A DNA stretch of 33,855 nucleotides from Sphaerisporangium album (GCF_003323745.1 NZ_QOIL01000039.1:1-33855), one strand, 5' to 3'; positions 23,091 to 30,408 are shown, numbered from the stretch's first letter. Notes: generated by a model not told the origin, from the sequence alone. Translations and numbers: made by a program.

Positions 23091-24988
23091 GCGCACGACT
23101 CCGGTAGCGGCGACCGGTTCGCACGGCGCTCCAACTCGGCAAGCAGCCGGGCCTGTTTTCCGAAGTCGACGGTGTCGACCACCGCCCATGGCAGGGTCTC
23201 CTCCATCGAGAAGGCCCGCAGGAACCGCTCGTGTTGCAGGCCGTGGGCGCTCAACGCCTCCCGCAGCTGGTCGCCCGACAGTTGGCTCAGGTCCGCGCCG
23301 GAATCGTGCAGTTCTTCCAGCACGGGCCCGATCCGGCGGTCACCGCGCAGGCACACGCTTTCCAGGTACAGGCGGCTGGATTCCCCCCATAGCACCCGGT
23401 AATGCTTCTGGTAGGCCTGCTGGCCGACCAAGGCGCGCAAGCGCCGGCGGATCTGCTCGACGTAGCCGTCGATGAGGCCAGGGTCTGCCATCGACAACCG
23501 CTGGCTGGGCGTGCCGGGTTTGGGCATGAACTGCTGCAGCTTCACGATGACCGTGCCGTCGCTGCGCCCCAGCCGCTCGAACACCTCCACGGCGTAGTCG
23601 GCGATCGACAGCCGGTCGTCTTCGTGCTCGCCGGGTGCGCCGACGATGAAGTACAGCATGATATGGCCGACGTGGGGGTGAGCGGCCAGCAGGTCCAGCG
23701 CCTTGTTCACCCGCTGGCGGGTCATCGTCTTGCCGAAAGTCTTCACCAGATCGTCGCGGGCGAATTCCGGGGCGATCGTCACGATGCCTCGCGGCGTGCC
23801 GGACAGCTGCAGCTCGGTGAACAGGTGGCCGTAGTCCCCGACCTTGGCCACGGCGTCCAGGTAGCGCGGGGTCAGCTCGTCGGCGCGAACTGAGCCGATG
23901 ATGGTGCTCACCTGGCCGCCGGTGCGCTGTGCGAACTGCCCCAGCAGCTCCAGCAGTTCGCAGTGATGCTTGTACTGGGTGAAGGTGGGCGAGCTGACCA
24001 CGACCTGGGTGATGTGGTGGCGCTCCAGCAGTTCCAGGTACTCCTGCAAGATCTGCAACGGAGCCTGGCGGAAGTCGGGCACGCCCAGCGTGCAGAAGTT
24101 GCAGGTGTGCCGGCATCCGAGTGTCGGAATCATCATGCCGCGCTGGCCGTCGCTGATGGGCGCGACGAAATGAGCCGGGTGCAGGTCGGTGACTTTCAGG
24201 TACTGCGGCGTGACGTGTTCGGGAGCGGCCGGGGTGCGGGGCCGGATCGCCTTCACTCCCCCGCCTGGCGCGAAATCACAGTCATACAGGCCGGGCACGT
24301 ACAGGCCCGGCACCTGAGCCAGTTGCTCCAGCACGCTGTGGCGATCGGCTCCCCGGTTGGCGTGCAGGATGCGCGTCAGCTCGATGACCGACCGCTCCCC
24401 CTCGCCCAGGGCGACGACATCGAGGTAGTCGGCCATGACCTCGGGGTTGGCGAAGCCGCCGTTGCCGCCCACTACCAGCGGGTGGATGCCGTGGCGCCGC
24501 TCAGCGCTGCGCCGCGGTACTCCGGCCAGGTCCAGCAGCTTGATCAGCGATACGAGATCACCGGCGTGGGTGATGCTCACGCCCAGGATGTCGGCGTCAC
24601 CGACCGGGACGGCGCTTTCGATCGAGCGGTAGGGCTGCCCGTCCGGCGTCAGCAGCCGATTTCCCTCGCGGTGCAGGCAGTCGTAGACGATGGCGCGCTC
24701 GGCGGCGGCGGGAACGTCCGGGCTACGGTTGATCAAGTCGTACAGAGCCAGTGGTCCCATGCACAGCAGGGAGAACTCGTGGCCATAGGGCAGCAGGAAG
24801 ACCAGCCGCAACGGGTCGGCCATGGTCTTTGCCGACAGGTCGTACGGCGGGCCCAGGACGATCTCACGGGCCTGGATCGCATTGATCTCGCTGTGTAACA
24901 GACGGATCACCCCTCGGGGGGTCGCATGGGGGCGGCCGCAGCATTCGCCGCAGTCGTCGAGACGGGGCATACGGTGCTGGAGCGTCAT
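23087..24988 (-). CDS. Radical SAM protein with N-terminal B12-binding-like region
   Basis: The 633-residue protein has the radical SAM cluster motif C292-x3-C296-x2-C299 (GCRHTCNFCTLG), followed by a SAM-barrel sequence with FTELQLSGTP and MLYFIVGAPGE. Residues 60-210 (LRLVFLLPYGHEF ... ADILGVSITHAGDL ... LVVGGNGGFANPE ... VVALGEGERS) follow the Rossmann-like B12-binding pattern. The order resembles the large uncharacterised radical SAM group TIGR03960/YgiQ-like. No DxHxxG corrinoid motif is obvious, so cobalamin use is uncertain. The start is uncertain: an ATG at 24988 has no well-placed ribosome binding site and lies next to a 9-bp hairpin, and a GTG near residue 27 is an alternative. It is the first gene of the tightly coupled operon. 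It may methylate, dehydrogenate or rearrange the carbon skeleton of the product. Confidence 0.9.
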   Translation of the reverse strand: MTLQHRMPRLDDCGECCGRPHATPRGVIRLLHSEINAIQAREIVLGPPYDLSAKTMADPLRLVFLLPYGHEFSLLCMGPLALYDLINRSPDVPAAAERAIVYDCLHREGNRLLTPDGQPYRSIESAVPVGDADILGVSITHAGDLVSLIKLLDLAGVPRRSAERRHGIHPLVVGGNGGFANPEVMADYLDVVALGEGERSVIELTRILHANRGADRHSVLEQLAQVPGLYVPGLYDCDFAPGGGVKAIRPRTPAAPEHVTPQYLKVTDLHPAHFVAPISDGQRGMMIPTLGCRHTCNFCTLGVPDFRQAPLQILQEYLELLERHHITQVVVSSPTFTQYKHHCELLELLGQFAQRTGGQVSTIIGSVRADELTPRYLDAVAKVGDYGHLFTELQLSGTPRGIVTIAPEFARDDLVKTFGKTMTRQRVNKALDLLAAHPHVGHIMLYFIVGAPGEHEDDRLSIADYAVEVFERLGRSDGTVIVKLQQFMPKPGTPSQRLSMADPGLIDGYVEQIRRRLRALVGQQAYQKHYRVLWGESSRLYLESVCLRGDRRIGPVLEELHDSGADLSQLSGDQLREALSAHGLQHERFLRAFSMEETLPWAVVDTVDFGKQARLLAELERRANRSPLPESCA

Positions 24989-24996
24989 GCAGCGGG

Positions 24997-25019
24997 GCGC
25001 TCCGGGAAGACCGGAGCGC
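24997..25019 (-). promoter_or_regulatory. Perfect 9-bp hairpin just upstream of the radical SAM start
   Basis: GCGCTCCGG (24997-25005) and CCGGAGCGC (25011-25019) pair perfectly around a five-base loop. In the minus-strand transcript the stem begins eight bases before the ATG at 24988 and contains the only GGAG nearby. It could hide the ribosome binding site, end a longer transcript, or show that the true start lies downstream. No U-run follows. Confidence 0.5.
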
Positions 25020-25069
25020 GATCAGCAGAAGCGTGCGCCATCGATCAGCTCCCCGTCAAGCACGTGTGC

Positions 25070-25094
25070 GGCAAATTGCCAAACTCGTGCATGG
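25070..25094 (+). promoter_or_regulatory. 25-bp repeated element with palindromic core (copy 2)
   Basis: Identical at all 25 positions to the minus-strand element at 15676-15700 beside the WhiJ-like gene, with the palindrome GGCAAATTGCC first. It lies 82 bases upstream of the radical SAM start (on its far side from the gene) and 70 bases before a plus-strand ATG with a GGAGG site. It links the biosynthetic operon to the WhiJ-type regulator by sequence, or is left from a lost second regulator gene. Confidence 0.6.
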
Positions 25095-25163
25095 ACTGCT
25101 CCTGGCACGTATCCTGCGGCTGTCGCGGCGGTATGACTCGCGTCGCGAGAATCGGAGGATCCG

Positions 25164-25262
25164 ATGGCGAGCTCCGCGTTCAGCACTACCGGCGCCCGGC
25201 GCCCTCTGGTGCGCTCCCATGCGGGGTCTGCGCCCCGGCCTGATGCCGCTCTCGCCGCAGCC
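25164..25262 (+). pseudogene. Possible remnant of an XRE-regulator N-terminus
   Basis: An ATG at 25164 follows GGAGG with five-base spacing and reads MASSAFSTTGARRPLVRSHA, comparable to the start of the WhiJ-like protein (MAVPSSPLTARRKLGAELRR). Beyond about residue 14 a neighbouring frame fits better (GAPMRGLRPGLMPLSPQ), as if single bases had been lost in the LGAELRxLRxxAGLT region. Upstream sits the same 25-bp element found before the intact regulator. After about 25260 the sequence is the antisense of the dioxygenase gene. The fragment is too short to be sure; chance similarity is possible. Confidence 0.25.
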
Positions 25263-25286
25263 GCAGGCCGGGGGCGGGCTTCACCG

Positions 25287-26201
25287 CTAGCCCGCGCGCC
25301 GCTCGAGGTGCTCGGCGTAGGGGGTCATGTCCATGCCGGGGTAGCGCTCGCTCACCCCTTGCAGAGTGGCCGCGTTCCAGTAGGGGTGACCGGGAGCGGG
25401 AAAGCCGAGCATCTCACGCTGGCGGGCCGTGCCGGTTTCCAGGAAGCGCTGCAGCGCGGCGGAGTCGGGGTGCGGCCGGTCTCCCGAAGGCCAGGCCAGC
25501 GACTGCAGCCAGGTGGCCGCCGCCGCGTGGTAGGTGATGAAGTGCGCATATCGCACGCCGGCCGGGGTCGTAACCGCAGTGCCACGGTGCAGAGTTGCGG
25601 CGCTGAAGATGAGCACCGACCCCGCGCGAGCCAAGATCGGCTGCTCGTGCTGATACAGCTGCGGGTAGTCCTCCGGCCGCCGGAAGGTGTGCCGGTCAGC
25701 CGTCAGCAGGGCCAGGTCGCGGGTGTGCTCCTTAGACACCACGCAGGTCGGGCCGAGGTCCGCGGTGACGTCCGAATAGTAGATGATCATGAAGGTCTGC
25801 CGGAACGGACCGTCATCGCGAGGGTAGAGCAGGGACTTCTTCCCCCAGGTGTCAACGTGCAAGAACTGGTCGTGGGCTCCAGCGTCGACGGCCGGTCCGT
25901 ACTTGGCCTGCAGTGCCGACTCCCCCAGCCGCAACTCGGTAGTCCCGTGCACGCGCTCGAGGAAGTCGATGAGCCGCGGGTGCGTGCTGACCTCGTTGAG
26001 CACCTGACAGGCGAAGGGAAAGGACGCCACCTTCTCCAGGTGCGCATACCGCTGCGGGGTGGCCAGAATCTCCAGCCCGGAGGGGAAGTACCGGGCGGTC
26101 GCCGCTTGGCACTCGGCCAGCTCGCTCAGGGTCAGGAAATCATCCACCAGGACATAGCCTTTTTCGTTCAGGTGGTCGATGTGCTGCTCGGAAATCCGCA
26201 T
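25287..26201 (-). CDS. Phytanoyl-CoA-dioxygenase-family Fe(II)/2-oxoglutarate oxygenase
   Basis: The ATG at 26201 has AAGGAGA directly upstream, so the start is clear; the product is 304 residues. The PhyH iron site is complete: H115-V-D117 (FLHVDTWG), H205 (AATLHRGTAV), with R217 (AGVRYAHF) as the 2-oxoglutarate carboxylate anchor. Such enzymes hydroxylate, halogenate, desaturate or epoxidise small molecules using oxygen and 2-oxoglutarate; many work in natural-product pathways. It is transcribed toward the radical SAM operon but separated by about 300 bases holding the 25-bp element, so it may have its own promoter. It contributes an oxidative tailoring step to the proposed product. There is no signal peptide. 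The substrate is not known, and a CoA ester is not implied. Confidence 0.92.
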   Translation of the reverse strand: MRISEQHIDHLNEKGYVLVDDFLTLSELAECQAATARYFPSGLEILATPQRYAHLEKVASFPFACQVLNEVSTHPRLIDFLERVHGTTELRLGESALQAKYGPAVDAGAHDQFLHVDTWGKKSLLYPRDDGPFRQTFMIIYYSDVTADLGPTCVVSKEHTRDLALLTADRHTFRRPEDYPQLYQHEQPILARAGSVLIFSAATLHRGTAVTTPAGVRYAHFITYHAAAATWLQSLAWPSGDRPHPDSAALQRFLETGTARQREMLGFPAPGHPYWNAATLQGVSERYPGMDMTPYAEHLERRAG

Positions 26202-26230
26202 GCCTCTCCTTGCTCGCATACGCGCCACGA

Positions 26231-26509
26231 TCATTCTTGCGGTTTTCTCGTGGCGCACCTGATGGGCGGTCCGCCTTCAGTGAACCCGGCCCCCCAAAGC
26301 TGGTCGTCCGAGATTTCCCAGAGGGCACCCTCCGGTCGTTGAGTACGTAACCGCAGAATCGGCGAATATGCAAGGGGATCAGCGAGAAGGAGCGGAGATC
26401 CAGTCGACGACCAGTCCGCGGCAGTGAAAACCCCAACCTGAGCAGCAAGATCACCAAAGCGCGCGATATCCGGCTCCGAATCGATACGCGCCAGCAGTCG
26501 CCATGCCAT
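26231..26509 (-). CDS. Small hypothetical protein upstream of the dioxygenase (92 aa)
   Basis: The frame starts at an ATG (26509), reads MAWRLLARIDSEPDIARFGD then LAAQVGVFTAADWSSTG, and ends CATRKPQE 29 bases before the dioxygenase start codon. The sequence is protein-like (balanced acidic and aromatic residues, no Arg/Pro runs), but its third-position G+C is lower than the surrounding genes and no ribosome binding site precedes the ATG. I know no family. It may be a small partner co-transcribed with the dioxygenase, a foreign insertion, or a chance frame in an AT-richer promoter region. Confidence 0.45.
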   Translation of the reverse strand: MAWRLLARIDSEPDIARFGDLAAQVGVFTAADWSSTGSPLLLADPLAYSPILRLRTQRPEGALWEISDDQLWGAGFTEGGPPIRCATRKPQE

Positions 26510-26796
26510 TCAACGTAAAAAGCCAGCGGAGCGGTACCCGAATCACCTCTTGAAAGGAGATGCGCATACCATATCGTCCATGATGAAACGTTCGGGAAAC
26601 AAATTGATGAACACGGCAGACCGGCCCATTACGGGTCGCCTTTCCACCACGTCAACCGCACACAGAACCGAAAATGACCCATTTCTGCCCACCGAAAAGC
26701 AGCGTGGCGTGGTGGCGCTCCCCGGCGGACCGGCGCGTCCGCCGGGCAGCTTCAGCCAGCGTTTGCCCGTCGTCATATGCGACCCAACGACAGGAT
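26510..26796. promoter_or_regulatory. AT-richer divergent control region with a strong hairpin
   Basis: This stretch between the minus-strand small ORF and the plus-strand nucleotidyltransferase is less G+C-rich than any neighbour. It includes an AAAGGAG (26553-26559) not followed by a suitably spaced ATG. Between 26721 and 26746 a perfect 10-bp stem (CCCGGCGGAC / GTCCGCCGGG, six-base loop) forms, partly extended by GCT/AGC. Plus frames from 26580 are open but have mixed codon use and no domain. It probably holds divergent promoters and a 5'-leader structure for the nucleotidyltransferase transcript. Confidence 0.5.
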
Positions 26797-27897
26797 GTGA
26801 TCGGATTGCCTGGAAGCTCTCACGAAAGAGACTTCTTGCTGAACGTGGGACGGTACGGGTGGGCAGGCGCTGATGCCTTCGCTCCCGCCCCTGATCTGCT
26901 GACCCGCCAGCGCGACCTGGACTGGTCCTGGCTGACCACCCAGCTGTACCGGCACCGTCTGATGGGTCTCGGCTGGCAGATGCTCATCGGTCCCTGGAGC
27001 GACGCCGGCGGGAAGCTCCCTCGGGGCTACGCCCTGTACGAGACCTGGTACTCGGCCACTGTCCACCGAAACCGGCTGATGCGTGAGGAGCTCCGGCGCG
27101 TGGCCGCGCATCTGCACCAGGCGGACGTCCAGGTACTCCTGCGGCGAGGGCCGGCGCTCATCGAGCACACCTACCATGATCACGGGGTGCGCCCGATGTC
27201 GGATATCGATCTGCTGATCCGGCCGGGCCAGGAAGAGCGCTTCGTCGCGGCGCTGGGCGAGCTCGGATACCGCAGCGGCGACCTGTCCGCCGACAAGCGC
27301 ACCATCATCGCCCGCCCGGCACCCGATGAGGTGCTGCCCCGGCTGCTCAAGCCGACCGGCGACCCCCTGCTGCGCGTGCTCATCATCGACGCCTCCACCG
27401 TCGTCTCCGCGGCCGCACCGCAGCTGGACACCGAAGCGGTGTTCATGGCGGCGCGCGCTACCCCTTCCCTGGCGGCGGCGATGATGACACCACACCATTT
27501 CCTGCTGGACCTGTGCATCCACCTGTACGAGGAGTCGACCACGCTGGTCTACGTGCAGCGCGGCCGGTTCCAGCGCCTCATGCAGTACGTCGATGTGCTG
27601 GCCTATCTGCGCGCCACCGCGGTCGACTGGGACGCCTTCCTCGCCGAGTGCCAAGCCCTGCAGCTGTGCGCGCCTGCCTACTTCGCCCTGGGCAACGCCC
27701 ACCGGCTGTACGACCAGGCGCCCCTTCCCCGCAGCGTGCTCCAGCGCGTAGCGGCCTCGGCGAACGTTCCGGAGGACTTTCTGGACCTCTACGGCGCCGA
27801 CGAACTACCCGAGCCGGCCCGCTGGGACACCGACCTGGAGCAGCGGTTGTTCGACGAGGCGCTGCCCGCGGCTCGACCCCGGCCTGACACCCCCTGA
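26797..27897 (+). CDS. Nucleotidyltransferase-family protein (NTP_transf_5 type)
   Basis: I take the GTG at 26797 (366 residues); the frame opens earlier at 26674 but that part is Arg/Ser-rich and covers the hairpin, and the ribosome binding site is not decisive. The central block is that of the uncharacterised nucleotidyltransferase family PF14907. It has helices with HRNRLMREELRRVAAHL, then VQVLLRRGPALIEH (where most members have LKG), then GVRPMSDIDLLIRP with the catalytic-type acidic pair D136 and D138. Members occur near RiPP and other biosynthetic genes; the fold suggests transfer of a nucleoside monophosphate to a small molecule or protein, but few have been tested. The Arg in place of the usual Lys is a deviation. 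It heads a plus-strand group with the DsbA-like and aldo/keto reductase genes. Confidence 0.85.
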   Translation: MIGLPGSSHERDFLLNVGRYGWAGADAFAPAPDLLTRQRDLDWSWLTTQLYRHRLMGLGWQMLIGPWSDAGGKLPRGYALYETWYSATVHRNRLMREELRRVAAHLHQADVQVLLRRGPALIEHTYHDHGVRPMSDIDLLIRPGQEERFVAALGELGYRSGDLSADKRTIIARPAPDEVLPRLLKPTGDPLLRVLIIDASTVVSAAAPQLDTEAVFMAARATPSLAAAMMTPHHFLLDLCIHLYEESTTLVYVQRGRFQRLMQYVDVLAYLRATAVDWDAFLAECQALQLCAPAYFALGNAHRLYDQAPLPRSVLQRVAASANVPEDFLDLYGADELPEPARWDTDLEQRLFDEALPAARPRPDTP

Positions 27898-27937
27898 GGC
27901 ATCCCCTCACGTCATGCCTGACCGACGAAGGAGACCC

Positions 27938-28588
27938 GTGGACCTCGACGTGGACCCCGACACCACACAGCCGACTGTTGCCGACCTCTGGTTTGACCCG
28001 GTGTGCCCATGGGCGTGGATCACCTCCCGGTGGCTGGTAGAAGTCCAGCGAGTCCGGCCCGTCACCGCCCGCTGGCACGTCATGAGCCTGCCGATCCTCA
28101 ACGCCGGCCGCGAGCACACCCCGCGCTACCAAAAGCTCATGAACTCCTCACAGCAGGCGCTACGGCTGCTGACCGCCGCCGCCCAGCATGCCGAGACCGC
28201 CGGACAGGACCCCAGCGCCACGCTGGGACAGCTGTACACCGAACTCGGCACCCGCTTCCACCGCGACAACAAGCCGCTCGACACCGCGACCTACACCCAG
28301 GCGCTACAGGCCGCTGGCCTGCCCCTCGATCTGCTAGGCGCCCGAGACTCCAGCGACTACGACGACGCAGCGCGCCGCAGCCACGAGGCAGGAATCGGTC
28401 TGGTCGGCGACAAGGTCGGCACACCGATCATCTCCGTGGCGGGCGCGGCGTTCTTCGGCCCGGTCCTCACCCCGATCCCAGGTGGTGAGGCCGCCGGTCG
28501 GCTCTGGGACGCCATCTGCCTGCTGTCCGCCACCGACGGCTTCTTCGAGCTGAAGCGCACCCGCACCCGCAAACCCGCCTTCGACTGA
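27938..28588 (+). CDS. DsbA-family oxidoreductase, mycothiol-dependent nitroreductase-like, single active-site Cys
   Basis: The GTG at 27938 follows AAGGAG with four-base spacing and is preferred to the ATG at 27914; the product is 216 residues. The N-terminus VADLWFDPVCPWAWITSRWL is the thioredoxin-fold active site of the actinobacterial family containing Rv2466c (mycothiol-dependent nitroreductase). Here the motif is C23-P-W-A26, so the second, resolving Cys is absent. A later DKVGTPIISVAG supplies the cis-Pro strand. A one-Cys site suggests glutathione-transferase-like or mycothiol-conjugating chemistry more than disulfide exchange. It lies 40 bases after the nucleotidyltransferase gene, so the two are probably one transcript. 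It may act on a thiol adduct or nitro group in the pathway, or be a detoxification gene; this is inference. Confidence 0.88.
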   Translation: MDLDVDPDTTQPTVADLWFDPVCPWAWITSRWLVEVQRVRPVTARWHVMSLPILNAGREHTPRYQKLMNSSQQALRLLTAAAQHAETAGQDPSATLGQLYTELGTRFHRDNKPLDTATYTQALQAAGLPLDLLGARDSSDYDDAARRSHEAGIGLVGDKVGTPIISVAGAAFFGPVLTPIPGGEAAGRLWDAICLLSATDGFFELKRTRTRKPAFD

Positions 28589-28604
28589 TCGCCCGCACCA
28601 CAGA

Positions 28605-28643
28605 TCGGCCAGCCAGGGCTGAACCGCGCCCGGCCCTGGCCGA
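28605..28643 (+). terminator. Inverted repeat between the DsbA-like and reductase genes, possible terminator
   Basis: TCGGCCA (28605-28611) can pair with TGGCCGA (28637-28643). The inner GCCAGGGC (28612-28619) and GCCCTGGC (28633-28640) offer an alternative 8-bp stem. It begins 17 bases after the DsbA-like stop. No T-run follows, which is common for actinomycete terminators. It could also be a processing or attenuation site in a continuous transcript. Confidence 0.35.
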
Positions 28644-28757
28644 CCTCCAGCACCTCAGCCGGACGCAGACAGCACAAGGCCGTGCCCGGCAGACAACCCC
28701 GCGCGGCACAACCGGCCGCGTCCTTCCCATCGACACAACGACTGATCGGCGAAACAC

Positions 28758-29720
28758 ATGCAGTACACGCAGCTGGGCCATACCGGGCTTCGCATCTCCT
28801 CCCTGGTGCTGGGCGCCTGGAACTTCGGGAAGGTGACAAACGAGCACGACAGCCACATGATCCTGGACACCGCGCTCGAGGCGGGTATCAACGTCGTGGA
28901 CACCGCCAACAAGTACGGCCGGGGCACCAGCGAGGAAATCATCGGCCGGTGGCTGGCACTCGGCAGCGGACGACGCGAGAAACTTATGGTGGCCACCAAG
29001 GTGTTCGGCGACTTCAGTGACTGGCCCAACGACGGACGGCTATCGGCTCGTCACATCCGCAAGGCGGCCGAAGACAGCCTGCGGCGCCTACGCACCGACC
29101 ACATCGACCTGTATCAGATGCACCACGTCGACCGCTGTACTCCGTGGCAAGAGATATGGCAAGCCATGGACATCCTGGTGGCCCAGGGCAAGGTCATCTA
29201 TGTTGGATCCTCCAACCACGCCGGATGGCACATCGCCCAGGGCCAGGAAAGCGCTCTGCGGCGCCATAGGTTGGGGCTTGCCAGCGAGCAGTGCCTGTAC
29301 AACCTCGCCGAACGCACCGCCGAACAAGAAGTGATCCCTGCGGCGCGCAACTACGGCCTGGGTGTTCTGGCGTGGTCGCCACTGCACGGGGGCATGCTGG
29401 GCGGCATCTTGGCCACGGACGCCGACCCGGGCGGGCGCCGCCGTACGGGCCGCGCGATGAACTCCCTGCCGCGATTGCGCGACCAGGTGCAGGCATATGA
29501 AGACCTATGCACCGCTCACAGTCTGGCGCCCGCTGAAGTGGCGTTGGCCTGGGTGCTGAGCCGCCCGGAGATCACCGCCCCAATCATCGGGCCGCGGACC
29601 GTCGAGCATCTGACCTCGGCGCTGCGCGCCCTGGACATGAAACTGGAGACAGCGGTCCTGCACGAGCTCGACCGCATCTTCCCCGGTCCAGGGCCGGCGC
29701 CGGAATCGTTCGCCTGGTAA
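28758..29720 (+). CDS. Aldo/keto reductase
   Basis: The 320-residue protein is a complete (alpha/beta)8 aldo/keto reductase with the catalytic tetrad D48 and Y53 (VVDTANKYGRG), K81 (MVATKVFG) and H122 (LYQMHHVD). The NADPH-binding end motif is IIGPRTVEHL near the C-terminus. It is of the YghZ/Gpr (AKR14-like) sort that reduces carbonyls on sugars, glyceraldehyde-type compounds or polyketide fragments; GRGTSEEIIGRWL is typical of the AKR family's early region. The ATG has only a weak ribosome binding site, and 169 bases with an inverted repeat separate it from the DsbA-like gene, so co-transcription is not certain. In this locus it could reduce a keto intermediate. It could equally be a general reductase at the locus edge, because decayed mobile DNA begins directly after it. 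Confidence 0.92.
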   Translation: MQYTQLGHTGLRISSLVLGAWNFGKVTNEHDSHMILDTALEAGINVVDTANKYGRGTSEEIIGRWLALGSGRREKLMVATKVFGDFSDWPNDGRLSARHIRKAAEDSLRRLRTDHIDLYQMHHVDRCTPWQEIWQAMDILVAQGKVIYVGSSNHAGWHIAQGQESALRRHRLGLASEQCLYNLAERTAEQEVIPAARNYGLGVLAWSPLHGGMLGGILATDADPGGRRRTGRAMNSLPRLRDQVQAYEDLCTAHSLAPAEVALAWVLSRPEITAPIIGPRTVEHLTSALRALDMKLETAVLHELDRIFPGPGPAPESFAW

Positions 29721-29744
29721 ACGCCCCTGTTGAAAGGGCGCACT

Positions 29745-30405
29745 CCGACTGTAAGCACCAGGCACGCGTCCGCGCAGCAGCGCGGACGCGGTCTGTTCGT
29801 CTAACGCGGGCACGAAATGCTGGTAGCGGGCCAACGCCGACCCGCTCATCCCGGCCGCCGCGGCCACCACCGCGACGTCGATGCGGGCGCTCGGCAACTC
29901 CACGATCCAGGAAGACCGCAGCCGACGTACCCACAGAGCCGACAGACCGCCGGTCGGGGATGCCGGGCCGTCCAGGAGCTGAACAGATTCCTCCCAAAGG
30001 CCGCAGTGTGACCGGGCCGGAAGAGAAAGGCGTCCCCGGCGGTCGCCGCAGTCTCAGACAGCGTCTGCTCCCAGGCGGCGCGTCAGACGATCAACCTACT
30101 TGCACCGGGGACGGTAGCCACGACGGCCCCCGATTCCAGGCCTCGCAGGTGTCGCCCTCGGACGGGCGGCCATTTCGCCGGGGCCCAGCCCGCAGCCGAA
30201 GCCCAGCGCCATGAGCATGAGCGCGTCGGCGCGGGTCTGGTCGGCCAGGCGCTCAGCCCAGGAACGCAGCTGTTCCAGCTGCCCGTGGGGTACGGCGTGC
30301 TGACGGCGATTGGGGCCTTCATCGGTGGCGGCACCCGTTCACCGCGTTCCAGCCACGCGAGCGTGGCGCGCATGCGCACCGACATCGCTCGCCGCGCAAG
30401 GAGAC
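29745..30405 (-). pseudogene. Tyrosine-recombinase (integrase-like) pseudogene with several frameshifts
   Basis: Read leftward, pieces in different frames give one coherent protein: MRATLAWLERGERVPPPMKA, then LRSWAERLADQTRADALMLM and ALGFGCGLGPGEMAA, then GRHLRGLESGAVVATVPGAS. After a stop come WEQTLSETAATAGDAFLFRP and GHTAAFGRNLFSSW, then VRRLRSSWIVELPSARIDVA and VAAAAGMSGSALARYQHFVP. The GCGLGPGE box with conserved Glu and R-type neighbours, the later R-x-x-W-I-V helix and the terminal ARYQHFV tyrosine segment follow the order of actinobacterial integrase-like recombinases. At least three frame changes and one in-frame stop are needed, so it is inactive. It probably came with an integrated element whose other remains lie nearby. 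Confidence 0.6.
29765..29790. terminator. Perfect 11-bp hairpin after the aldo/keto reductase gene
   Basis: CGCGTCCGCGC (29765-29775) and GCGCGGACGCG (29780-29790) pair completely around AGCA, 45 bases after the reductase stop. This is the strongest simple hairpin noticed in the window and could stop transcription from the left. It lies inside the minus-strand recombinase remnant, where it would encode ASALLRGRV, so it may be coincidental coding sequence. Confidence 0.5.
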
Positions 30406-30408
30406 GCC

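Noticed and set aside
23087..24988. Calling the radical SAM protein a cobalamin-dependent methyltransferase
   Set aside because: The N-terminal region looks Rossmann-like but lacks an obvious DxHxxG corrinoid motif, and the overall pattern fits an uncharacterised group better.
26580..26873. Possible short precursor-peptide gene (MMKRSGNKLMN...) upstream of the nucleotidyltransferase
   Set aside because: The AAAGGAG lies 20 bases from the first ATG, codon use is mixed, the frame runs through a hairpin and into the next gene, and no RiPP cyclase or peptidase genes are present.
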